From JAPLSN01 sp964482955 (GTDB lineage Bacteria > Spirochaetota > Spirochaetia > Treponematales > UBA12059): DNA of 64,000 nt. The DNA lies in contig CAYZZW010000004.1 in the NCBI GenBank assembly GCA_964482955.1, forward strand, positions 1 through 64,000, read 5' to 3'. Positions 44,662-53,181 of the stretch are shown here, piece after piece. The notes below the pieces were generated by a model. It did no database searches and was not told the origin of the DNA. It saw nothing but the letters and a program-made list of their open reading frames with translations. A program made the translations under genes and the position numbers. Positions within the stretch are counted from its first letter, which is position 1; every line of letters starts with the position of its first letter.

Positions 44662-47600
44662 TCAGTTGCTCCAGCCGGCGGCGCGGAGGGTTTTCTCGAC
44701 GGCGGCGAGGGCGCGGCGGTGTTCCGGGCCGAGGGGCGCGTTCGCCAGGGCGTCGAGCCAGTCGATCAGGCGTACGGCGAGGACGGGGTCGGCGAGCGCG
44801 TCCGGATCGAACGGCGTGCCGGCGACGAGGACGACGAAGCGCGGCTCGGCGCGGAGCGAGGCGAACTCGTCGTCTCCGAAGAGTTCGGCGGCGCGTTCCT
44901 CCGAAGCTCCCTGGACCTTCACGTAGCGTTCGAGGTCATCCAACGCGCCTTCCTCGTCCCCGAGGAGCGCGCGGACGCAGGCGCGCTCGTACAGGACCTG
45001 CTCGTCGTCGGCGTTCGCGCCGGCCGCGGCGTCGAGTTTTTCGAGGGCCGCGCGGAGTTCGCCGCGGACGTTGTGGAGGAGCCAGCCGTGCAGGAAGAGG
45101 AGGCCGGGGTCGGCATCGATGCCGATGCCCGCGCTTTCAAGGAGCGCGAGGGCTGCCGCCTTGTTTCCCGAGTCCATCGCCGCTTGGACGCGCTCCGCGA
45201 GATCGTTCCCTGTTTCGGATTCATCCGGTGGCGGCACGGGCGCGGGCGAGTCTCCGAACATGCCTGACAGATAGCTCCCGTCGTCGGTCGTATCCTCAAC
45301 TTCGACGGCGTCGCGCGCGGGCGGCACGAAAGGCGCCCGACCGAGGAACGAGGCGAATTCGGGAGCGGCGAGGGCGTCGTCGCCGGAGACGCCGGGGTCG
45401 CGCGGGTCGGCGAAATCGAGGAAGGCTTCGTAGTCTTCCGCCGCGTCCTCGAAGGAGCCGAGCGAGGCGCGGAGCTTCGCGCGCTCGAGCCGGAGCGAAC
45501 GGTCGTGTGGGTCGAGTCCGACGGCCCCGTCGAGCGCGGCGAGCCGCGCGTCGGTGACGCCGTCGTTTCTGGAGAGCAAGCCTTCGTAACAGCGAAACTC
45601 GAGCGCGCTCCGGAGCGGCCTCCGCGCGCGAACCGTCTCGAAGAGCGCGAGCCCTCGGCGGGCTCCGGCATCGTCCAGGCCGTCGAGGACGTCGAGGCCG
45701 ATGAGCCACGCGTCGCCCGCCGCGAGGAGCCCCACGAGCGCCTCCGAGACCGGCCGCAGGCGCTGGGGCAACCGGACCGCGTCCGCGAGCGTCGCCTCTT
45801 GCCAGCAGGACGTTTCGTACGCTTCGAGACTCCGCGCGGCGCCGTCGACGTCGCCCAGGCGGAAACGCGCCAGGGCTTCGTAGAACGGGGCGTTCGGCGG
45901 GTAAAACCCGCGCTCCCGCGCCCGCCCGACGAGCTCGAGCCCGCGTGCGGGCTCGGCGCGGTCGGCGATGGCGGCGAGCCCCAGATGGAACACGAGTTCG
46001 GGGAGCGGTAGTTCGAAGCGGGACGCGGCCCACTCGAGGAGCTTCGTCGGGGCGTCGAGCTCGAGTCGCCAGCAGGTTTCGTCCGTGCGGTCGACGAGGC
46101 CGAGCAGGCACGACCAAGCTTCGGCGCGCGGCGAACCGGAGGCCAGTTCGCTCACGATGAACTTCGTCTTCTCGACGACGCCCGATTCGCGTGTCAGCGT
46201 TTTTCCGTCCTGCCCCGAAGCCGGGAGGCCGTCGTAGGCGTCGCGGTAACGTTCGGCCTTGAGCTTGGCTAGGAGCAGGAGCGCGGGCGACAGCGACGGA
46301 TCGAGGGCACGGGCGCGCTCGAGGAGGGCGCTGACACGCGCTTCGGCGTCTTTCGGGACGGAGGGCCGACGCTTGGGAGCGAAGATGTCGTCCGAGTCGT
46401 CCGCCGCGCCCGCCGCGAAGAGGCGCTCGAACTCGGCCTTGGCGCGCGCGAGCCAGTACCGCGATGTCGCCTTCGCGTCGGCTTCGAGGCGCTTGGCGAT
46501 CTCGGCCGCGGAGCCGTGGAACGCCTCCCGGGGCGGCTGCGGCTGGTTCGTTCCGGCGGGCCATTCGACGCGGATCCGGAAGCTCGTAATGGGATCGGCC
46601 GCGTCCGGAATGATCGCTTCTCCAGTGCGGCTGACGGTCACCGTGCCGTCGTCTTCGAGACGCGCGCCGACCGGGAACGGCGCGTGCCACTCGGTCAGCG
46701 TCGCGCGCGTGTCCGGGTCGATCAGCGCGAAGCCGCAGGGCTTTTCTTCGAGCAGGCAGTGGAGCGGCCGCACCGTGCCCGGGGCGTAGCCGAGCGCTTC
46801 CAGGAAAACGGCGGGCGCCGTCGTGACGGGCCACGACGCGATCTCGGCGCCTTCCGCCCCGATGAGCTCGACCGTGCCGCCGCCGGGGGCGTCGGAGGCG
46901 AAGCTTCGACGGAGCGTGAAGGAAGTTTCCGATCCGATGAGCGTTTCCGCCGGTTTGCGCGGAAGATCCTCGGACGCGACGACGGAGCGTAACAAGCGAG
47001 GACGCTCGAGGATGAACAGGATACCGTCCGACTGCATGACGCGGCTCATCGGCAGGTCGTAGGTGTCGAGTTCCGCGGCCAGGGCCGCGTCGGTTTCCGA
47101 TACGACGAAGGTCTGGGGGTCGACGCGAACCCAGCGGCCTGCCAGTCCGGAATCGGTGCCCTCGTAGTCGCCGAGGACGCCGAAGTTGAGATATGCCATT
47201 CCGTCCCGCGCGACCGACGCGTTGACGTAAAAGTCGGGCAGGGGACGCCCGTCGCCCTCGACGCTCGGCGGGCGCGGAGCGGCGACGGGGCGGGCTCCCG
47301 GGAATTCGAGCGCGATGAACGCGTCAGCGTCGGACCAGCCGAGGACGCGGTTTCCCCCGAGCGGCAGGAGCTGCGTCGGCGAGCCGTCCATGTGGACGGA
47401 CTCGAGTTGCGTCCCGTCTTTCGCGTAGCGGACGAGGAGCCGCGTCCGCTCGGCGCTGCGTCCCGTCCCGCGCACCGGATTCCACTGGTACATGCGCGCG
47501 ACGACGGCGAGGATCGATCCGGATTCCGGAAGCCACGCCGCGTCGAGGAAGGCGTGCCAGCCATCGGGCGGCCTGATGACCGGCCCCGCGCCGTCCGCGT

Positions 47601-48162
47601 CGACGAGCGCGATCCCGAGGCTGCCGAACGCGACGAGTCGGTCAGCCCCCGCGGGGCGGAGCGACGACAGCTCGAAGCGCGCGCCGAGTTTCGCGCCGAA
47701 GACGGGCAGGCCGTGCGCGGCGTCGTGGACGAGGACGTTCCCTTCGTCGTCGGCGAGCGCGACGCAGTCGGGCGCCCCGGCCCACGAACAGCGCGGGCAG
47801 ACCGCCGCGACGGTTCCCGACGGGGCTTCGAACACGGAGCGGACGCCTGCGGGGAGGGCGATCGACGTTTCCGAGCGGCAGAGCGGCCAATCGGCGCGGT
47901 GCTCGGTCAGCCAACGCGTCGCCTCCGCGCGGATCGTTTCCTCGGGCGCGTCGAGCGCCAGCTGGAGGAAGACGCGCGCGACGGGCCAGTCGGCGTTTGC
48001 GCGCGCGAGGACCGCGTGGTTCCGGCGGAAAAAACCGAGCCACGGCGAGGGAGGAACGCCCGTTTCCGCGTCGCGGCGGAGTCGTTCTACGAGGGGCGCG
48101 AGACCGCCTCGCTCGAGACGCGCGGCGATGGCGGAAAAGGTCAGGGTATCCGGTTCGGTCAT
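44662..48162 (-). CDS. Large cytosolic protein, propeller-like N-terminus and TPR-like C-terminus
   Basis: A 1166-residue protein without a signal peptide. Residues about 90-480 are rich in short beta strands of the type VALADDEGNVLVHDAAHGLP and LVAFGSLGIALVDADG, suggesting a beta-propeller. Residues about 570-1150 are helical with TPR-like units (for example LLFLHGWLLHNVRGELRAAL and VLYERACVRALLGDEEGALD). A CPRC pair occurs near residue 120. I recognise no named family; binding or scaffold function is an inference. It has an acidic Pro/Asp linker near residue 990. It lies downstream of the CHASE2-FecR pair on the same strand, separated by a 17-bp hairpin. Confidence 0.85.
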   Translation of the reverse strand: MTEPDTLTFSAIAARLERGGLAPLVERLRRDAETGVPPSPWLGFFRRNHAVLARANADWPVARVFLQLALDAPEETIRAEATRWLTEHRADWPLCRSETSIALPAGVRSVFEAPSGTVAAVCPRCSWAGAPDCVALADDEGNVLVHDAAHGLPVFGAKLGARFELSSLRPAGADRLVAFGSLGIALVDADGAGPVIRPPDGWHAFLDAAWLPESGSILAVVARMYQWNPVRGTGRSAERTRLLVRYAKDGTQLESVHMDGSPTQLLPLGGNRVLGWSDADAFIALEFPGARPVAAPRPPSVEGDGRPLPDFYVNASVARDGMAYLNFGVLGDYEGTDSGLAGRWVRVDPQTFVVSETDAALAAELDTYDLPMSRVMQSDGILFILERPRLLRSVVASEDLPRKPAETLIGSETSFTLRRSFASDAPGGGTVELIGAEGAEIASWPVTTAPAVFLEALGYAPGTVRPLHCLLEEKPCGFALIDPDTRATLTEWHAPFPVGARLEDDGTVTVSRTGEAIIPDAADPITSFRIRVEWPAGTNQPQPPREAFHGSAAEIAKRLEADAKATSRYWLARAKAEFERLFAAGAADDSDDIFAPKRRPSVPKDAEARVSALLERARALDPSLSPALLLLAKLKAERYRDAYDGLPASGQDGKTLTRESGVVEKTKFIVSELASGSPRAEAWSCLLGLVDRTDETCWRLELDAPTKLLEWAASRFELPLPELVFHLGLAAIADRAEPARGLELVGRARERGFYPPNAPFYEALARFRLGDVDGAARSLEAYETSCWQEATLADAVRLPQRLRPVSEALVGLLAAGDAWLIGLDVLDGLDDAGARRGLALFETVRARRPLRSALEFRCYEGLLSRNDGVTDARLAALDGAVGLDPHDRSLRLERAKLRASLGSFEDAAEDYEAFLDFADPRDPGVSGDDALAAPEFASFLGRAPFVPPARDAVEVEDTTDDGSYLSGMFGDSPAPVPPPDESETGNDLAERVQAAMDSGNKAAALALLESAGIGIDADPGLLFLHGWLLHNVRGELRAALEKLDAAAGANADDEQVLYERACVRALLGDEEGALDDLERYVKVQGASEERAAELFGDDEFASLRAEPRFVVLVAGTPFDPDALADPVLAVRLIDWLDALANAPLGPEHRRALAAVEKTLRAAGWSN

Positions 48163-48240
48163 GGCGTTGTCCTGTGGCGCCGGGTCGACGGACGGGACGG
48201 TCGACGATCGCGCGCCGGAACGGCTTTGGAAGGGAGAGCG

Positions 48241-48279
48241 CGAGAGGGGAACCTTTCGGCTTGAAAGGTTCCCCTCTCG
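48241..48279 (-). terminator. 17-bp perfect hairpin downstream of the FecR-like gene
   Basis: Arms 48241-48257 and 48263-48279 pair perfectly with a 5-base loop. It starts 27 bases after the FecR-like gene stop on the minus strand. No T-run follows, so it may terminate with help or protect the 3' end; as it is symmetric it could serve either strand. Confidence 0.7.
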
Positions 48280-48306
48280 TTCGGGGTCACGCGCGGGGAA
48301 AGGGGA

Positions 48307-49260
48307 TCACAGGTAGCCGTCGAGGGAGATGCCCGCGGCTTTCAGGATGGCCAGGTAGGTCAGGCGGAATTCGTAGTCGGCGTACGCGGCCGCGCGCGCC
48401 ATGGTCCGGTCGAACTCGGTGGCGTTCGCGCCGACGCGGGTCTTCGCCTCGTCCTCGACGTACGCGACGTCGTCGGCCGTGCGGACCACGAAGCCCGTGC
48501 CCCAGGACCGCTCGCTGCCGTCCTCGAGGACGAAGGTGAAGCGGACGATGTAGGGCTCGCCGGCCTCGTACGCGAAGCTCCGGAACTCGAAGCGCCAGGC
48601 CCCGTCGCGCTTCTCGAGCTCCACGGCCTTCGTCGAGCGCGGCTCCATCGCGGCGTCGAGGAGCTCGGCCTTGACGGCCTTCGGCGCGACGTCCTTTTCG
48701 AAGCGGTAGCGGAGCGGGTCGAGGGCGTAGGTCTCGTTCGAGGGGGCGTCCGCGCCGAAGACGATCGCGAGTCCCCGGTCGATGTCGGCCGCCACGAGGC
48801 CGCCGAGGTTGCCGTAGTTCTTCGGCACGCCGTAATCCTCGGTGGGGACGCGGATGAACCAGTCGAGGACCTTTTCGCCGCCCTTCGTGCCGCGGGTGCC
48901 GCTCGTGAGCGGCTGGCCGCCGATGCCGGCCAGGATGCGGTCGGTCTGGTCGCGCGGGAGCGGCTTCACGCTCGCGGCGGTGAAGGTGACCGGGAAGCGG
49001 GTGAAGGTCACGAGGCCTTCCGCCGCCATGTAGATCTGGACCATGCCCGCCTTCGAGCCGGCGGCGAGCGCGAGCACCGAATTCTTGTAGAGCAGCGTGC
49101 CCGGCGCGGCGCCGAGGTCGGCGATGCCCTGCTGCTTGACGATGACGCCCGGCTTCGCCGACATGACGATGCCGACCGGCTCGGTCTGCGCCGCGAGGCT
49201 GCCGACCGTCACCAGGGCCGCGACGAGGGCGGCGGCGAGCGTGTTCGCGTTCCGTTTCAT
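48307..49260 (-). CDS. Exported FecR-like domain protein
   Basis: A 317-residue protein with signal peptide MKRNANTLAAALVAALVTVG SLAAQ. Residues about 30-115 resemble a FecR domain (GIVMSAKPGVIVKQQG, then APGTLLYKNSVLALAAGSKA), often found in envelope sensing or polymer binding. The C-terminal part is beta-rich and unassigned, closing in a short helical tail. The ATG overlaps the stop of the CHASE2 gene by four bases. FecR-CHASE2-cyclase pairings occur widely and suggest one sensory unit: an exported partner and a membrane sensor. Confidence 0.83.
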   Translation of the reverse strand: MKRNANTLAAALVAALVTVGSLAAQTEPVGIVMSAKPGVIVKQQGIADLGAAPGTLLYKNSVLALAAGSKAGMVQIYMAAEGLVTFTRFPVTFTAASVKPLPRDQTDRILAGIGGQPLTSGTRGTKGGEKVLDWFIRVPTEDYGVPKNYGNLGGLVAADIDRGLAIVFGADAPSNETYALDPLRYRFEKDVAPKAVKAELLDAAMEPRSTKAVELEKRDGAWRFEFRSFAYEAGEPYIVRFTFVLEDGSERSWGTGFVVRTADDVAYVEDEAKTRVGANATEFDRTMARAAAYADYEFRLTYLAILKAAGISLDGYL

Positions 49261-51548
49261 TCTTCCACTCCTTTGTCCGACGCGGACGTCCGTCCGGATC
49301 GGGTTCGTTGCCGTTCGTCGGGCAGGTCTTTCGAAAGGAAGACCGTGCGGCCGAATTTCGTCTCGTGCCAGTCGCCGTCAGGACCCGGCTCCGGGGCTGC
49401 GGCGAGCGCGGCCTTGAAGTCGAGCGAGAGCGCGAGGCTCGACTGGCGGTCGTAGGACCGCGAGAGGGCGTAGGACGCGGCCAGGCTCACGCCCGTACCT
49501 GAAACCGTGAAGGACGCGGCGTCGTTACGGACGGAAAAGCCCGCCCAGCCGTCGCAGACGTGGAGGCACGCGTCCAGGAACACGCGGTAGCCCGTCTTGC
49601 CGCGCGAGAGGCGGTCTGCCTTGGCCTGCAGTTCCGCCACGCGCGAGAGGATGGCCTCGGCGCAGTCGAGGGCCGCGTCCGCGGAGCCGGCCTCCGCCTC
49701 GGGATAGTTCCACACGCCCATGATGTCGTCGGTCGGGCCGAGGACGTGCATGCCGTTCCGCCGCTCGACCTCGTCGAACACGGCGGCCGTCATGTCTTCG
49801 CGCACTTCCGCGTGGAACACCTCGTCGAATTCCTCGTCTCCCGAGCGGGGCGTGCGCTTGAGGACCACCGCCATGATGACGAGGCCGCGCTTCATGGCGG
49901 GCTTGTGCCATTCGGGGATGCTCTTGAGGGCGGCGAGCTTGTCCCAACCGAAGAAGCGCGTGGACGCGGTCTCGAGGATGTCGTTCCGCGTCATCGTGTA
50001 GATGAAGCGCACGAGCGCGGTCAGGCTGAAGCCGAGCAGGGTGGCGGCCACCATCGCGCGGACCGCGAGGAAGATCCCGAGGCAGAAGAGCGCGAACGAG
50101 AGGACCATCATGCCGGCGACGCAGAGCGCGGCGAAGAAGAGGCTCTTCGCGACGCTCTTCCGCCAGGAGACGAGGGCGGCCGCGGCGAAGGCGACGGCGG
50201 AGACGAGGGCGGCGATCCAGTCCGGCATCCTGTCCATGAAGAAGCGGTTGCGGAGGTTCGACAGCGCCACGACGTGGCCCATGACGCCGAGCGAGGCTTC
50301 GCGCTGGTAGGTGAAGGAGTTCTCCGGGGCGGCCGGCGACGCCATCGTGTCGTTCCGCTCGCCCTCGCCGAGCAGGTACTCGGGCATGAGGTCGGGCGCG
50401 ACGAAAAAGTAGCGGACCGGCCCCGGCTTCGACTCGCTTCCGAGCGCGGTCTTCTCCCAGTTCGCGATGTCGCCGTAGCCGTTGGCCACGCCGCCGAAGG
50501 GATCGCCCGGGTCGAGGGGCTTGCGGACGGTCGAGAGCCAGAGGTAGTGGGGCTTGAAGCGGTCGTCGCGGATGTCGGACCGGGAGAAGAAGTTGTAGTA
50601 GGTGAGCGAATAGAGGGACGCCGGGCTGCGGCCGATGCGCTCGAGGAGCTTGCGGGCGATGACGTCGTCGACCTCGGTACCCGCGGCGGCGGCGGCTTCG
50701 GCGGCCGCGGCCGAGGGCACGTAGCCCGAAAAGCCCTCGTAGAAGTCGGTCGCGAAGTTCCAGCCGCCCTCCGGATTCTCCTCCATGATCTCGCCGACGA
50801 CGTACATGGCCAGGGGCAGCGAGTAGAAGGCCTTGCGCGAGCCCGAGCCGAAGATGGGGGCGTAGCCGACGGCGATCTGCGACCCGCCGTCCGCGTCGTT
50901 GCCCGAGCGCATCGTCGCGTCCATGCGGTGGATGTGCCCGAGGAAGAGCCGTTCCATGGCGTCCGGGTGGCGGTTCATGAGCGCGTTGAACAGCTGCGAC
51001 GAGCGGAGCGTCGTGAGCGAGTCCGGGCGCTTGGCGATCATGCTGCCGGCCACGACGAAGACGTTGGGCGGCAGTCGCTCCACGGCTGACAGGAATTCGT
51101 CGAGGAGCCAGGTGTCCCGCTCGGCGAGCGCGAAGGGATAGTCCACGCCGACCACGACGCGCTGGCCGGGCCTCGTGGCCGCGTACTCGCCGACCGCGGC
51201 GAGCGCCTCGCCGATGAGGCCCACCGTGACCGACAGGGTGTCCGAGGGCGGCGCCACGGGCTTTCCGTCCGCGTCGCGGCCGACGGGCAGGCCCGCGAGC
51301 CGGGCTTCCTGGTCGACGCCGATGCAGACGATGTCTTTCAGGAAACGCTCGGCGTTCCGTTCGGTGAGGAGGGCGTTCCGCGCGCGCGTGTAGGCGGCGT
51401 ACTGGTAGAGCGGGTTCGAGAGGAAGAGGAGCCCCCACACGAACACGAAGAGGCTCGCGAGGATGTTGATGGCGGTGTCGATGAAGAGCGGCGCCGCCTT
51501 GAGTTCGCCCGCGATCGGCCGGAAGCGCAGGAACGATGGAAGTTTCAT
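49257..51548 (-). CDS. CHASE2 sensor protein with a degenerate nucleotide-cyclase-like domain
   Basis: A 763-residue membrane protein. One membrane helix lies at about 25-43, and an extracytoplasmic CHASE2-like domain spans about 60-425 (CIGVDQEARLAG, VVVGVDYPFALAERD). A helix cluster follows at about 430-530, then a cytosolic C-terminal domain of about 190 residues that looks like a class III adenylate cyclase fold (LVIMAVVLKR for the first strand, LGPTDDIMGVWNYPEAE for the hairpin). The metal-binding Asp of the first strand is missing, so catalysis is doubtful. It has a strong promoter with the divergent operon on the other side, and its stop overlaps the FecR-like start (ATGA). I infer a stress or envelope sensor. 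Confidence 0.85.
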   Translation of the reverse strand: MKLPSFLRFRPIAGELKAAPLFIDTAINILASLFVFVWGLLFLSNPLYQYAAYTRARNALLTERNAERFLKDIVCIGVDQEARLAGLPVGRDADGKPVAPPSDTLSVTVGLIGEALAAVGEYAATRPGQRVVVGVDYPFALAERDTWLLDEFLSAVERLPPNVFVVAGSMIAKRPDSLTTLRSSQLFNALMNRHPDAMERLFLGHIHRMDATMRSGNDADGGSQIAVGYAPIFGSGSRKAFYSLPLAMYVVGEIMEENPEGGWNFATDFYEGFSGYVPSAAAAEAAAAAGTEVDDVIARKLLERIGRSPASLYSLTYYNFFSRSDIRDDRFKPHYLWLSTVRKPLDPGDPFGGVANGYGDIANWEKTALGSESKPGPVRYFFVAPDLMPEYLLGEGERNDTMASPAAPENSFTYQREASLGVMGHVVALSNLRNRFFMDRMPDWIAALVSAVAFAAAALVSWRKSVAKSLFFAALCVAGMMVLSFALFCLGIFLAVRAMVAATLLGFSLTALVRFIYTMTRNDILETASTRFFGWDKLAALKSIPEWHKPAMKRGLVIMAVVLKRTPRSGDEEFDEVFHAEVREDMTAAVFDEVERRNGMHVLGPTDDIMGVWNYPEAEAGSADAALDCAEAILSRVAELQAKADRLSRGKTGYRVFLDACLHVCDGWAGFSVRNDAASFTVSGTGVSLAASYALSRSYDRQSSLALSLDFKAALAAAPEPGPDGDWHETKFGRTVFLSKDLPDERQRTRSGRTSASDKGVEE

Positions 51549-51575
51549 GGGGACGCCGCCTTTCCGTCGCCGGGA

Positions 51576-51603
51576 AGTATAGCAAGTTAGCCGAAAGCGT
51601 CAA
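51576..51603 (-). promoter_or_regulatory. Promoter for the CHASE2-FecR genes
   Basis: On the minus strand: TTGACG (51603-51598), 16 bases, TATACT (51581-51576). It lies 27 bases upstream of the CHASE2 ATG. Confidence 0.75.
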
Positions 51604-51654
51604 GTTTCGCGTCCGCCGAGGTCGCCCCGCCGCCATCGCCGCGGGCCGCCGCGC

Positions 51655-51682
51655 TTGCGTTTTCGGGCGCATCGCTTATGCT
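51655..51682 (+). promoter_or_regulatory. Promoter for the five-gene operon
   Basis: TTGCGT at 51655-51660, 16 bases, TATGCT at 51677-51682, 62 bases before the first ATG. It is back-to-back with the CHASE2 promoter, 51 bases apart. Confidence 0.6.
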
Positions 51683-51744
51683 GGAAACCGGGCGGGGATC
51701 CGGTCGCCCGCCCCCGATCCCGACCCGAGAGGAAGCGTCCGACC

Positions 51745-53181
51745 ATGGAAAAATTCGCCAACGACACCTTCATCGTCCCGAACGACGGGCGGATCGACGA
51801 CATTCCGGCCGGCTTCGAGCCGCGCGCCTTCGGGCTCCAGTTCATCCCGTTGCTCCGGGTCCGGATCAACCGCGTCGACACGCTCCTCATGAAGCCCGGC
51901 GGGGCGGGCTGGTCGGGCTACAACGTCGAAAGCGTCCGCGTGCCCGTCCCCGCGGGGCGCGACGCCTTCCTCGCCGCCCGCGACGCGGCGCTCGCCGCCC
52001 TCCGGTCCGGCCCGGGCTGGGACGCGGCGCTCGATCGGGCGCTCGCCGCCGCGCTGCCAGGCTCGGGCTTTTCGATACGCCGGCTCCTCGACGACCTCCT
52101 CCGCGACTTCGGCATGGACGCCGCGCGCGCGGGGAACGCCGTGCGCCTCGAGCCGTTTTCCGAGCCGCCGCACGTCCTCTATTCGGCGTGGGACGACGCC
52201 GCCGGGGTCCCGACGCTCTACGCGGCGGTCTTCCTCAAGCTGGTCGTCGAAACCGACGACGACTCCTTCCTCGAGTACCGCAACCTCGAGTACGTGCCGA
52301 TCGGCTTCTTTTCGCCGGCGCTGCGCTTGCACCCGCGCTACGCCCTCCACACGGCCGTGATCGCCCTGTTCCGGAAATACGGACTGCCCGTCGCCGGCTC
52401 CGTCTGCGACGAGATTCCGGTCCACGTCTGGAACATGCGCCGCCGCCAGGCCGACGCGATCACCTTCGCGTGCGATCTTTCCTATTATTACGACAACGTA
52501 GGCGATCCCCAGCTCTTCGAGCGCGGTTTCTTCCCGCCCAATCCGGAAAGCCGGGAAGAGCGCTTCCTCGCCGACCTGCGCGCCCTCGTCGACGAAGGCT
52601 TGCGCCCGGACCTGTTCGGGCCGCGCGCGCTCGCCCTGCTCGACGGCTACGCCATCGAGGCGCTCGTGCGGAGCGGCATGTTTTTCCGCTCGTACTCGCC
52701 GGGCATGTTCGCGGGCATCGTGGAGACGTCCGATCTGGACGACGGCGAAGGCCGCAGTTCGCTGTCGCCGTTCCACGCCTTCGCCGACCTCGCGCGGTTT
52801 TTCCGCCGCGTTCGCGTCGTCATCGACCGCAAGCGCATCGACGCGGTCGGGCCGCTCTACGACGATCCCGAGCGCTGGTTCAACCTCCGCCGGGACATCG
52901 TCCCCTTCGACGCCGAGCGCGAGCTGGCGCGGGCCGGCTCCTTGCTCGAGCGCGCGCCGGTGCCCGCGGCCTCCGGGGCCGCCGACACGGGCTTCAGGCG
53001 ATACGGACTCGTCCTCACGGAGGCGGCCGCCTCGTATGTCGACCTTTCGGGGATCCTGACCGGCGAGGACGGGCGCCCGGCGACCGCCGTCGAGCCCGGA
53101 TCGCTCTACGTCGCGAGCCGCGACGACGCGCTCTATTGCTACCGCGCGGGCGGCGAGACGTTTATATGGAGGAAAGCATGA
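51745..53181 (+). CDS. Uncharacterised cytosolic protein, first gene of the operon
   Basis: A 478-residue protein with no signal peptide or membrane helix. I recognise no family. Distinct segments are IPAGFEPRAFGLQFIPLLRV near the start, YAAVFLKLVVETDDDSFLEY in the middle, and YYYDNVGDPQLFERGFFPPN further on. It is rich in Arg and Asp with mixed alpha/beta character. GAGGAAG lies nine bases before the ATG at 51745. Its stop overlaps the next start (ATGA), so it is probably co-translated with a secreted protein. Being cytosolic, it may regulate, chaperone or modify the exported products of the operon. Confidence 0.87.
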   Translation: MEKFANDTFIVPNDGRIDDIPAGFEPRAFGLQFIPLLRVRINRVDTLLMKPGGAGWSGYNVESVRVPVPAGRDAFLAARDAALAALRSGPGWDAALDRALAAALPGSGFSIRRLLDDLLRDFGMDAARAGNAVRLEPFSEPPHVLYSAWDDAAGVPTLYAAVFLKLVVETDDDSFLEYRNLEYVPIGFFSPALRLHPRYALHTAVIALFRKYGLPVAGSVCDEIPVHVWNMRRRQADAITFACDLSYYYDNVGDPQLFERGFFPPNPESREERFLADLRALVDEGLRPDLFGPRALALLDGYAIEALVRSGMFFRSYSPGMFAGIVETSDLDDGEGRSSLSPFHAFADLARFFRRVRVVIDRKRIDAVGPLYDDPERWFNLRRDIVPFDAERELARAGSLLERAPVPAASGAADTGFRRYGLVLTEAAASYVDLSGILTGEDGRPATAVEPGSLYVASRDDALYCYRAGGETFIWRKA

